64,000 bases of DNA from positions 1,860,001-1,924,000 of the forward strand of contig NZ_CP115396.1 of NCBI RefSeq assembly GCF_027625995.1. Reading direction: 5' to 3'. This document shows, piece by piece, positions 48,540 to 55,020 of the stretch. The first letter of the stretch is position 1. The number at the start of each line of letters is the position of its first letter. The translations under genes were made by a program, and so were the position numbers. Under the pieces are notes generated by a model, which ran no database searches, was not told the DNA's origin, and saw nothing but the letters and a program-made list of their open reading frames with translations. This stretch comes from Hymenobacter yonginensis (GTDB taxonomy: Bacteria > Bacteroidota > Bacteroidia > Cytophagales > Hymenobacteraceae).

Positions 48540-48892
48540 GCGGCCTGCCCTCCTTCCTGCTGCTCGGGCAGCGGCGGCAGCTCGGCCAGCTGCTGCTCGA
48601 GGCCGGCCATCAGGCCCTCGATGCGGGTGCAGTCGGCCTGCAGCAGCTCGATTTCCTGCGCGTAGCGGCGGGGCTGGCTCTGGCCCACGCCCAGCAGGTA
48701 GCGCACCGAGTCGAGCTGCTCGCGCAGCACGCCCAGCTCGGCGCGCAGCTGCTGGCGGCGGCGGCGGTCCGGCGGGGGCAGCTCGGCCAGGTGGCGCAGG
48801 GTAACGGGCTGCTGCTGCGAGAGCAGCGCGGCCAGGCTCCGAAAGCCGGCGTCGGCCGGGTTGGAGGTGTATAGGGTCAGGGCGGGTTTCAT
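48536..48892 (-). CDS. Hypothetical early phage protein
   Basis: A 118-residue protein, predominantly helical and glutamine-rich (LSQQQPVTLRHLAELPPPDRRRRQQLRAELGVLREQLDSVRYLLGVGQSQPRRYAQEIELLQADCTRIEGLMAGLEQQLAELPPLPEQQEGG). The layout, like that of its partner downstream, is of two helical segments joined by a short basic part. It starts MKPALTLYTSNPAD. Together the two could form one complex. Unknown function. Confidence 0.5.
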   Translation of the reverse strand: MKPALTLYTSNPADAGFRSLAALLSQQQPVTLRHLAELPPPDRRRRQQLRAELGVLREQLDSVRYLLGVGQSQPRRYAQEIELLQADCTRIEGLMAGLEQQLAELPPLPEQQEGGQAA

Positions 48893-48934
48893 GGCAACGG
48901 ATGGGGAGAAGGCGAATGGGCCGGCAGGCGTCGG

Positions 48935-49312
48935 CTAGGCGGCCCGCCGCTTGAGCGGGGCGGCCGGCTCGGGGGCGGCTTTGGCCCCCAGGTTGAGCGT
49001 GCTCAGGTCGAAGTCCAGGCCCTGCCCGAAGGCGGCCAGCGCCGGCCACGGAATGCTGGGCTGGGTGGGGCTGAACCAGTAGGCCTGCAGGGTGATGAGC
49101 GTGCCGCGGCGGCCGGTTTTGCCCTTGTGCAGCCAGCGCTGCACCGTCGCCCGGCTCACCCCGCAGTGGGCCATCACCTGCTCGATGCTCAGCAGGCGGG
49201 GCACGTCGGCGCCGGCCAGCGGCAGCGCCTGCTCCATGGCCTGCAGCTGGGTGAGAATGGACTGAAAGTGCTCCGAAATGAAGCCGGCCGTGGCCAGATC
49301 AAGTGCTTGCAT
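48935..49312 (-). CDS. Helix-turn-helix DNA-binding protein (excisionase-like)
   Basis: A 125-residue protein. Residues about 40-66 form an HTH_17/MerR-like unit, LLSIEQVMAHCGVSRATVQRWLHKGKTG, the pattern of Bacteroidota excisionase-family proteins. The helical N-terminus (SEHFQSILTQLQAMEQALPL) is as in many of these small regulators. It may act as an excisionase or early regulator. It is part of the early leftward unit, 42 bases upstream of the next gene. It is not next to the integrase, which lies 10 kb away. Confidence 0.7.
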   Translation of the reverse strand: MQALDLATAGFISEHFQSILTQLQAMEQALPLAGADVPRLLSIEQVMAHCGVSRATVQRWLHKGKTGRRGTLITLQAYWFSPTQPSIPWPALAAFGQGLDFDLSTLNLGAKAAPEPAAPLKRRAA

Positions 49313-49352
49313 AAGGCAATGGAGAGGGATAGTAGACGAAACGGCGGCTTAT

Positions 49353-49664
49353 TCAGGCGGCCAGCGGCAGCAGCAGCTGAAACTCGCGGCGGCAGTCGGT
49401 GAGGTCGATTTCGCGGATGCCGGCCGGCAGCGTGGGCACCAGCAGCGTTTCCTCCGAGAGGCTTCCCTCCTGCTGCGCCGTGCGCATGTCCGGGGGCATC
49501 GTGCCGCTCACGTACACCGTCAGGTGGCCGCGCTGGTAGGTGTAGCCCAGGATGGGCTCGGGCGTGGGCACCAGGGCGCAGCCGGCGGGCAGCGCCTGCA
49601 CGCGCACGCGCTTGCCGGTGCGGGCGTCGGTGAGCGAAACGGGGGTGTCGAACTGCTTTTTCAT
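49353..49664 (-). CDS. Hypothetical early phage protein
   Basis: A 103-residue protein, beta-rich, with VSLTDARTGKRVRVQALPAGCALVPTPEPILGYTYQRGHLTVYVSGTMPPD and a charged C-terminal half. It resembles a small OB- or SH3-like fold in its strand pattern, but I recognise no family. It overlaps the preceding gene by four bases (49661-49664). Likely a small early protein. Confidence 0.5.
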   Translation of the reverse strand: MKKQFDTPVSLTDARTGKRVRVQALPAGCALVPTPEPILGYTYQRGHLTVYVSGTMPPDMRTAQQEGSLSEETLLVPTLPAGIREIDLTDCRREFQLLLPLAA

Positions 49665-49951
49665 GCGCGGGAGGCGGGTTGGGCGGTTAGCACCACGGAG
49701 CCGGCGGGCTGGCCCGTGAGGCGCAGCGCGCCGCTGAGCTGCTCGCGGCGGCGGTGCTCGTAGGCCACCACCAGCGGCGTTTCCTCGCGGTACTGCGGGT
49801 GGGTGGCGTTGATTTCGTGGCAGCGGCGCTCCAGCTCCGGCAGCGGGGCGAGCATCACCAGGGCCGGGGGCAAGAGCGTGGCCGTGAGCGTGGCCAGATC
49901 ACGCAGGCACGGGCGGCGGGCCGGCGGCGTGGGGTCGGTGTTGAGGTGCAT
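49661..49951 (-). CDS. Hypothetical early phage protein
   Basis: A 96-residue protein without recognised domain (MHLNTDPTPPARRPCLRDLATLTATLLPPALVMLAPLPELERRCHEINATHPQYREETPLVVAYEHRRREQLSGALRLTG...). It begins 24 bases after the first early gene and overlaps the next one by four bases, so it belongs to the same transcript. The centre may be a helical bundle; no signal peptide. Confidence 0.5.
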   Translation of the reverse strand: MHLNTDPTPPARRPCLRDLATLTATLLPPALVMLAPLPELERRCHEINATHPQYREETPLVVAYEHRRREQLSGALRLTGQPAGSVVLTAQPASRA

Positions 49952-49975
49952 AAGGGTATAGGCGAAAAAGTGGAC

Positions 49976-50230
49976 TTACTTCTCGGATAGGGTCGCCTCG
50001 GCCTGCGGGCGCAGGTGGGCCGGAATGGCGTAGGCGGGCAGCGCGGCCTCCACCAAGGCAATCAGGTCGGGCAGGTTGGCAATCTTGCCCTGCTTGACGT
50101 GCGAGAGCCGGCGCGACACGGACTCGTACTGCTGGCCGTAGCCGGCGCGAATGGCCATGTCCACGGCGTAGGGCGGCAGCAGCTCGCAGACTTCGGCCTG
50201 CAGGTAGTAGTACCGTTGCTTGTTTGTCAT
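49976..50230 (-). CDS. Small early regulator candidate
   Basis: An 84-residue protein (MTNKQRYYYLQAEVCELLPPYAVDMAIRAGYGQQYESVSRRLSHVKQGKIANLPDLIALVEAALPAYAIPAHLRPQAE...). The layout of helix, VSRRLSHVKQGKIANLPDLIALVEAALP is that of short lambda-repressor-like HTH proteins, with the turn near GQQYESVSRRLSHVKQGK. It opens the early leftward unit and is divergent, with only 24 bases between start codons, from a small rightward gene. A Cro-like role is possible; this is an inference from position. Confidence 0.55.
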   Translation of the reverse strand: MTNKQRYYYLQAEVCELLPPYAVDMAIRAGYGQQYESVSRRLSHVKQGKIANLPDLIALVEAALPAYAIPAHLRPQAEATLSEK

Positions 50231-50248
50231 GGCGAAAGCGTATGTTTG
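50219..50248 (+). promoter_or_regulatory. Rightward promoter for the gene at 50255
   Basis: TATGTTTG (50241-50248) matches the Bacteroidota -7 box TAnnTTTG, with CTTG (50219-50222) 18 bases in front as a weak -33 box. The ATG at 50255 lies seven bases behind the box, so the transcript would be leaderless. It overlaps the start of the leftward gene. Confidence 0.45.
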
Positions 50249-50254
50249 GAGTGT

Positions 50255-50557
50255 ATGTCGAATCCCAGTAAACACCCGCCTGAGTTGGTGAGCATTCGAA
50301 AGCAGATGCTCCGGCTCTTTCGTGAGCCGCACGATTTGCAACTGCTCATGGAGTTGCGAGACGAATGGCAGCAGCAGTTGGAAGCCTTGCAGCAGCAACC
50401 GCTGGAGCCCGAGGTGGCGCAGGTAGTCGCCAAGGCGCTCGGAAAGCTTCAGGCAGTGGCCTCTCCACCGGCTTCGCCCCCGCTCGTTCAACTTTCAGGC
50501 GAGGACCAGCGCAAGCTGTACTTGGGCAAGCTCACACAGGCCGTGGAAGAATTTTAG
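50255..50557 (+). CDS. Small helical protein divergent from early unit
   Basis: A 100-residue protein (MSNPSKHPPELVSIRKQMLRLFREPHDLQLLMELRDEWQQQLEALQQQPLEPEVAQVVAKALGKLQAVASPP...). It is helical and charged, without a recognised domain. It sits divergently opposite the early leftward unit and ends 4 bases into the stop of a convergent gene. Such a small rightward gene in an early region could regulate early transcription or block a host function. Its promoter seems to be leaderless. Confidence 0.5.
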   Translation: MSNPSKHPPELVSIRKQMLRLFREPHDLQLLMELRDEWQQQLEALQQQPLEPEVAQVVAKALGKLQAVASPPASPPLVQLSGEDQRKLYLGKLTQAVEEF

Positions 50558-50946
50558 TCCCATTCGGGACACCGCGAGACCAGCCAGCCATGCGCCACAG
50601 ACGGTGGCCCGGGCGGCTGGGCAGCGGCGGCACCTTGGAAGGCCGAGGCGGCCAGCAGCCACTGGATTTGCGCCACGCTGCTCACGCGCAGCCAGCCGAA
50701 GCCGTGCTCCAGCCGCTCTGCTACCACCCCGTTGAGCTTGCATTGCAGCAGTTCGGGCGTGGCTTCCGCCAGGAAGCGCAGGGCGTTGCCGGAGGCAAAC
50801 ACCAGGCGGGCCGTCAGGCCCAGGTGGGTGTCGTCGTTCACAAACAGCGGGTACACCTCCACCACGTAGCCCTGCTCGCTCAGCCACTGGGCTAGCGGCG
50901 CGATGAGGCGGTACGGCGGGGCAGAATAGACGGCTTGCTCTTCCAT
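50554..50946 (-). CDS. Hypothetical phage protein opposite the repressor
   Basis: A 130-residue protein (MEEQAVYSAPPYRLIAPLAQWLSEQGYVVEVYPLFVNDDTHLGLTARLVFASGNALRFLAEATPELLQCKLNGVVAERLEHGFGWLRVSSVAQIQWLLAASAF...). It has no recognised domain. It is divergent from the repressor-like gene, sharing the 119-base regulatory region, and so could be an early lytic gene controlled by it. It converges with and overlaps by four bases the small gene at 50255-50557. Confidence 0.5.
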   Translation of the reverse strand: MEEQAVYSAPPYRLIAPLAQWLSEQGYVVEVYPLFVNDDTHLGLTARLVFASGNALRFLAEATPELLQCKLNGVVAERLEHGFGWLRVSSVAQIQWLLAASAFQGAAAAQPPGPPSVAHGWLVSRCPEWD

Positions 50947-51014
50947 CGTGTTTGGCAGGTTTCGCCCCGAGCGTAGTTACTTGGGGGCGGTACTGCACAA
51001 ACATACGCTCAATC

Positions 51015-51071
51015 GTCCAATTATGGACAATTGCTAATAGAAATAATTTTCAATTGCTCACTTATATGAGC
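51015..51071. promoter_or_regulatory. Predicted repressor operators
   Basis: Three signals lie upstream of and over the repressor start: the palindrome GTCCA-ATTA-TGGAC (51015-51028), a direct repeat CAATTGCT (51028-51035 and 51051-51058, 23 bases apart), and the inverted repeat GCTCA-CTTATA-TGAGC (51056-51071), which covers the ATG at 51066. This fits autoregulation and control of the divergent gene. Confidence 0.5.
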
Positions 51072-51452
51072 CAAGAAACTGTAAGTCAGCGTCTTTCAAC
51101 TCTCATCAAAACTTTGGGCCTGAATCCGAGGAGCTTCAGTGAGAAGTATGGGGTAAACGAAGGAACAACACGAGGCTACACAACACGAGGCTCAGTTCCT
51201 AATGCTGACTACATAGGAACACTTCTGAACTCAATTGAGCATTTAAATCCTGCTTGGCTCCTGCTCGGCAAAGGCGAGATGTTCCTTACCGGGGCTCCAG
51301 AGGTGCAGGTGTTGGATGTGAAGCGGCCGGAAGATGCCACCGCGCAGGAGCAGCAGGTAAAGGCGCTTCAGCGAGAGGTAGAAAGACTGGAATCCCAGCT
51401 CCGGGACAAGGAGCGCATCATCCAGTTGCTGGAGATGCAGTTAAGTAAGTAA
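51066..51452 (+). CDS. Phage repressor-like HTH protein
   Basis: A 128-residue protein. An N-terminal XRE-like helix-turn-helix (residues 1-60, SQRLSTLIKTLGLNPRSFSEKYGVNEGTTRGYTTRGSVPNADYIGTLLNSIEHLNPAWLLLGKGEMFLTG) is followed by a linker and a C-terminal coiled coil (AQEQQVKALQREVERLESQLRDKERIIQLLEMQLSK) for dimerisation. The NPAWLLLGKGEMF segment is typical of Bacteroidota phage and transposon repressors. No S24 protease domain is present, so induction is not by RecA-driven self-cleavage of this protein. First gene of a rightward run with two membrane proteins and a DUF4145 protein. Confidence 0.75.
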   Translation: MSQETVSQRLSTLIKTLGLNPRSFSEKYGVNEGTTRGYTTRGSVPNADYIGTLLNSIEHLNPAWLLLGKGEMFLTGAPEVQVLDVKRPEDATAQEQQVKALQREVERLESQLRDKERIIQLLEMQLSK

Positions 51453-51465
51453 CCTGATATCGTCT

Positions 51466-51906
51466 ATGCCTCTATCCTTACACAACAACAATCTGATAGC
51501 CGCTACGCTCTATTTCGTGTTCATAGCCGTCTATGTTTTGCCCGTATTTTGCCTGATGCTCCCTCAGCCGTTTGGCATGTCCCAGCACCAGGGCATGAAC
51601 AGTGGAGCCCTGGCGAGCATCGTGCTTATCTGCCTGGCAGAACTCGCCTGCATGATCGGCCTTGGTATCGGTATCTATGCCGGCAAAACCTGGGCTAAGG
51701 TGGTCTACGGGCTGTTTCTGGCCTTCTTCCTCTACCACTTCAGCCAATCCGCTTCTTACCTGCTGGAGCAACACTTCTGGACAACAGGCCGCGACCAATT
51801 CGCCTTGCTCCTAGTGCTAGTCATTGCGTTTTTTCTGTTCCGGGATACGCTCACGCGCCGCGCCGCTGCTGGCGTGGCAGAGAGCGGGCATAACCGGGTG
51901 AGCTGA
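51466..51906 (+). CDS. Small four-helix membrane protein
   Basis: A 146-residue membrane protein with about four helices (LIAATLYFVFIAVYVLPVFCLML; GALASIVLICLAELACMIGLGIGIYAG; VVYGLFLAFFLYHFS; FALLLVLVIAFFLFRD). Its tail AAAGVAESGHNRVS resembles AGVAEGGHNRGN of the next gene, and the GxxxGIYAGKTWAKVVYGLFLAF middle resembles GVRAGKRWVKIAFLLYSL of the protein at 59075-59467. A family of paralogues is therefore likely. It lies 13 bases after the repressor, so it should be expressed in the lysogen. Function unknown; superinfection exclusion is a candidate role. Confidence 0.6.
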   Translation: MPLSLHNNNLIAATLYFVFIAVYVLPVFCLMLPQPFGMSQHQGMNSGALASIVLICLAELACMIGLGIGIYAGKTWAKVVYGLFLAFFLYHFSQSASYLLEQHFWTTGRDQFALLLVLVIAFFLFRDTLTRRAAAGVAESGHNRVS

Positions 51907-51907
51907 T

Positions 51908-52321
51908 ATGGCAGTCACGATTCGTAGGAACGACGTCAGGGCGTCGAATCTGCTCTTGGTGAATTTCATACTCGGTCTGGTGGCCGAAGTGTATCAATTC
52001 AAGCATGCTTTTTCTTCGCACTTCCTCGGCACACTTGTCTTCCTGGCATTCAACCTGCTGCCAGGTCTAGTATTTGTCTGGCTCATTCGGCAAGGATATC
52101 ATTGGGCCAAAGTCTACTTCATTTTCCTGTTCTTAGTCGGCTTAGCCGTTTACGCACCTAAACTTCTCGGCCAGCAGCTTCCCATCAGCACCATCCTCAT
52201 CACCTTGGCTTGCGCCATTCCACAAGCATGGGCAGTTCTTATCCTCCTTAAAGACCTATTCCGAAAGCCTAAAGCCGGAGATGCTGGGGTTGCGGAGGGC
52301 GGGCATAACCGTGGCAATTAA
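51908..52321 (+). CDS. Small membrane protein, paralogue of 59075-59467
   Basis: A 137-residue, four-helix membrane protein. It begins MAVTIRRNDVRASNLLL, nearly identical to MAVTIRKNDVKASNLIL of the gene at 59075-59467, 7 kb away in the same element. Helices span about residues 14-30, 42-62, 70-86 and 95-116. The conserved cytosolic start, with alternating basic residues, seems to be the family signature. It follows the preceding membrane protein by one base and is followed by the DUF4145 gene. Not in a family known to me. Confidence 0.65.
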   Translation: MAVTIRRNDVRASNLLLVNFILGLVAEVYQFKHAFSSHFLGTLVFLAFNLLPGLVFVWLIRQGYHWAKVYFIFLFLVGLAVYAPKLLGQQLPISTILITLACAIPQAWAVLILLKDLFRKPKAGDAGVAEGGHNRGN

Positions 52322-52334
52322 TAAAAACCTGAAT

Positions 52335-52991
52335 ATGGCTACTACTGCAAACATCACCTCAGAAACCCATAACTGTGGTCACTGTGGTAACACCTCTTAC
52401 ATGATTAAGAAAGGGGTAATTGACGATACTGTGTCCGAAGGGGACCATAAACATGGGTATTATGAAAGTGGTGACTTTTACCGTGTACTCAAATGCCCTA
52501 ACTGTTTGAAAATAAATATACTTACTTATTTCTGGCATGACTCGATGGATGCAGAAGAAGATGTAAATGAAACACTAGTTTATCCTCAACATCAGGCCTT
52601 TCCAGTAGGTCTTCCTGCTAAAATACTGGAGTACCTAACATCAGCTGAAAAAGTTAAATCAATCGATGTCCATGCCTATGCTTTGTTACTGGGCCGAATT
52701 TTAGAATTCGTTTGCTACGACAGGGGGGCTAAGAGTGACAAACTTTATCTGATGCTTGAAGAGCTAGCTGTTAAAGGCGACATCCCGGAGAAGCTAGTGA
52801 AAGTAGCCAGTGGTGTCCGCAACTTTAGAAATATCGGAGCTCATGTTGGCTCTGGTGACCTGAGTACAGCAGAACTACCAATTGTCAGAGCCCTGTTGGA
52901 TGCAATACTAACCTATATATATAGCGCTGAGCATCTTGCTGCTCAAGCTGAATTGAAACTTAGCAAGATAAAGAAGCGACGAAAGGTTTGA
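52335..52991 (+). CDS. DUF4145-domain protein
   Basis: A 218-residue protein. An N-terminal zinc-ribbon has CGHCGN near residue 13 and KCPNCLK near residue 55; a DUF4145 helical domain follows (AYALLLGRILEFVCYDRGAKSDKLYLMLEELAVKGDIPEKLVKVASGVRNFRNIGAHVGSGDLSTAEL). DUF4145 belongs to a HEPN-like group often found with restriction and other defence genes. RNIGAH resembles the conserved RxxxxH of HEPN ribonucleases, and here reads R-N-I-G-A-H. It lies between the repressor-led membrane genes and the ABC-3C operon and has the same AT-rich composition as the latter. Confidence 0.75.
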   Translation: MATTANITSETHNCGHCGNTSYMIKKGVIDDTVSEGDHKHGYYESGDFYRVLKCPNCLKINILTYFWHDSMDAEEDVNETLVYPQHQAFPVGLPAKILEYLTSAEKVKSIDVHAYALLLGRILEFVCYDRGAKSDKLYLMLEELAVKGDIPEKLVKVASGVRNFRNIGAHVGSGDLSTAELPIVRALLDAILTYIYSAEHLAAQAELKLSKIKKRRKV

Positions 52992-53148
52992 TAACATTTG
53001 CCATTTCCCAAATACCAAATTAGAGTGACTCGCACCAGCCTGAATTCATCATACTAGACATCTTAAAAATCTAGCATAGATAAAACGCGTCATGGATTAA
53101 TGTCATTTCAGGAATACGAATTATTTCTCCAGCTATTAGCGTCCTCTA

Positions 53149-54444
53149 ATGTCAGCATCGATTTTCAGCCCAGTACAAGTAACTAATTGGAATGATCCTG
53201 GTGATGAAACACTAAGAAATTTTCGATATCAGGTATGCTACGGCATTATACTGCTAGCAGACTCTATAATTAATCGGGCTGACAGGAAGGCTTACATCTC
53301 CGTGTACTGTGAACAGCAAGATGATTTTCTTTGCGAACTACCCAATGGCAAGTACGATGCAATTCAAATTAAGACAAGCACCCCTGAAAATGGTGAGTGG
53401 CAAATAACTGATGAACAGATCTTAAAAACTATTTATAGATTTTATCATATAGAAACAACATATCCTAACTATATAGAAAATTATTACATTGTTTCCAATA
53501 CCAGATATGCTGACAGGAGATCAAAGGACGTAACGGAATTGGCAAAATGTCCCACAACGTTTTGCGAAGCAATTTCATTGTTAAATCACAACAATGACAA
53601 CAAAGAAGGCTTTATAAATACATACATCAACATCAAAGAATACATATTTAAGAAAGGAATATCTAGCATTAATGACAAAACACTGCTATCGGTCTTGAGA
53701 AGAATACACTGGACATCTGGCCCTAGTAGAGATGGATTTTTTGAGTTCATTGTTCAAAGTCATTTAACTCAGATTCCTGGAATATCTTCTTGGCAAAATA
53801 ATAAAATTATAAAATTTGCAAATGAAATTGTTTTAAGAATATTTAATTCATCATCATTATCAAATGCACAACCTGACAGATGGACTGTAACAAATTCCAA
53901 ATGCAATCAACATATATATATAAATCATAAAAGAATATTTATTGATGAAATAAAAAAATTGGTTCAATTTTATGAGAATGACAATAATTTGGCAAGTGAT
54001 TATTATTCCAGTTATGAACCTATCAGATTAGCTGCAATAGATAGGGCCATGCCTATAACTAGCGAGAAGATGCAGGTTGGACAGATTCAACATAAACATA
54101 TCTCAAGGATTAAAGATCTCGCACTTACAGCTGAAAGAAAATTAATGGAGTTATCAAAAATACCGGGGTTTGACGAAAACAACATAAAGGTTATAGAAGG
54201 GATGGTTCAGTCAATTTGTGAAGAGGCTGAACTTTCCGCAACATTGAATTCAGATGGCGAAAATGCTTACGGAAGCAAAATGCTTAGCAGTGTATATTCA
54301 TCACTGAGGACAGTATCTAACAATGACTCTAAAGTTATTTATGGGCAGCCATATGAATTACTCTTAGGAGTTGCCGGATTGCTTACAGAAGAATGTAAAA
54401 TCTGGTGGAGCCCTGAATTCATTTTAAAAGGCTCACAAATATGA
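53149..54444 (+). CDS. ABC-3C effector with nuclease-like N-domain
   Basis: A 431-residue protein, first of a three-gene AT-rich operon. The N-terminus looks like a PD-(D/E)xK nuclease of the DUF4297/Cap4-like type: LRNFRYQVCYGIILL, E55 and D58-D59 in YCEQQDDF, and the metal-site segment KYDAIQIKTS with Q73 and K75. The C-terminal part (HISRIKDLALTAERKLMEL...; VIYGQPYELLLGVAGLLTEECKIWW) matches the CTD that links effectors to ABC-three-component systems. Such systems are predicted anti-phage defences in which the ABC ATPase controls the nuclease. The assignment rests on order with the MC and DUF3732 ATPase genes. Confidence 0.75.
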   Translation: MSASIFSPVQVTNWNDPGDETLRNFRYQVCYGIILLADSIINRADRKAYISVYCEQQDDFLCELPNGKYDAIQIKTSTPENGEWQITDEQILKTIYRFYHIETTYPNYIENYYIVSNTRYADRRSKDVTELAKCPTTFCEAISLLNHNNDNKEGFINTYINIKEYIFKKGISSINDKTLLSVLRRIHWTSGPSRDGFFEFIVQSHLTQIPGISSWQNNKIIKFANEIVLRIFNSSSLSNAQPDRWTVTNSKCNQHIYINHKRIFIDEIKKLVQFYENDNNLASDYYSSYEPIRLAAIDRAMPITSEKMQVGQIQHKHISRIKDLALTAERKLMELSKIPGFDENNIKVIEGMVQSICEEAELSATLNSDGENAYGSKMLSSVYSSLRTVSNNDSKVIYGQPYELLLGVAGLLTEECKIWWSPEFILKGSQI

Positions 54445-55019
54445 GCTTAAAGGTCATAAAAGCCTCCGCACAACTAGAAAAGCAGGATGAGTTTCATCTC
54501 GCAAGATTGATACTTCTGCTTAACTCATTTGATGATGCCGAGAGCAAATTTATTGAAGGCATTACAAAATTGGCAAAACTTGATTTTTTGTTACGGTATC
54601 CCAACTGCCTTGATAGAGTCGTAAAAGCGAAGTCACTTACTAAAGCAAAAGGGAACAAGGCTGCTCGTGATGCTCAGCCAATTATGGAAGAGGAGACTAA
54701 GACAATAGAAGCCAAGATGATCAGATTTAGATATGGTCCTTGGGATGATAGATACAGAAGATGGATAGGCTTACTGATAGCGCGTGGGTTAGTCGATGCT
54801 TTTTTGGATAACAAAACAGTAAATCTTAAAATAACAAATAGCGGGAAACTTATTGCGACTAGAATAGCTAGCCAACATGAGTTTCATCAAATTTCCATGA
54901 GAAGTGACTTAGTTATTCAACTTGTTGGAAGCATGGGCGCAACAGCATTGAAAAACTACATTTACGAAATTGTTCCTGAAATCACTTCAATGAAATGGGG
55001 TGATGAAATTTCCATATAG
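54441..55019 (+). CDS. ABC-3C middle component
   Basis: A 192-residue protein between effector and ATPase, overlapping the effector by four bases (ATGA) and ending one base before the ATPase start. Its helices and strands (HLARLILLLNSFDDAESKFIEGITKLAKLDFLLRYPNCLDRVVK; KMIRFRYGPWDDRYRRWIGLLIARGLVDAF; VNLKITNSGKLIATRI) fit the winged-helix-like middle component (MC) of ABC-3C systems, which is thought to couple ATPase to effector. The RFRYGPWDDRYRRWIG segment is typical. AT-rich like its neighbours. Confidence 0.75.
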   Translation: MSLKVIKASAQLEKQDEFHLARLILLLNSFDDAESKFIEGITKLAKLDFLLRYPNCLDRVVKAKSLTKAKGNKAARDAQPIMEEETKTIEAKMIRFRYGPWDDRYRRWIGLLIARGLVDAFLDNKTVNLKITNSGKLIATRIASQHEFHQISMRSDLVIQLVGSMGATALKNYIYEIVPEITSMKWGDEISI

Positions 55020-55020
55020 C

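Noticed and set aside
21468-50946. Mu-like transposable phage
   Set aside because: No DDE transposase or MuB-like ATPase is present, and the element has a tyrosine integrase and a 31-bp att repeat rather than short target duplications.
53054-53074. CTAGA-N11-TCTAG palindrome before the ABC-3C operon
   Set aside because: The arms are only five bases and the surroundings are AT-rich, so chance is likely; not listed as an operator.
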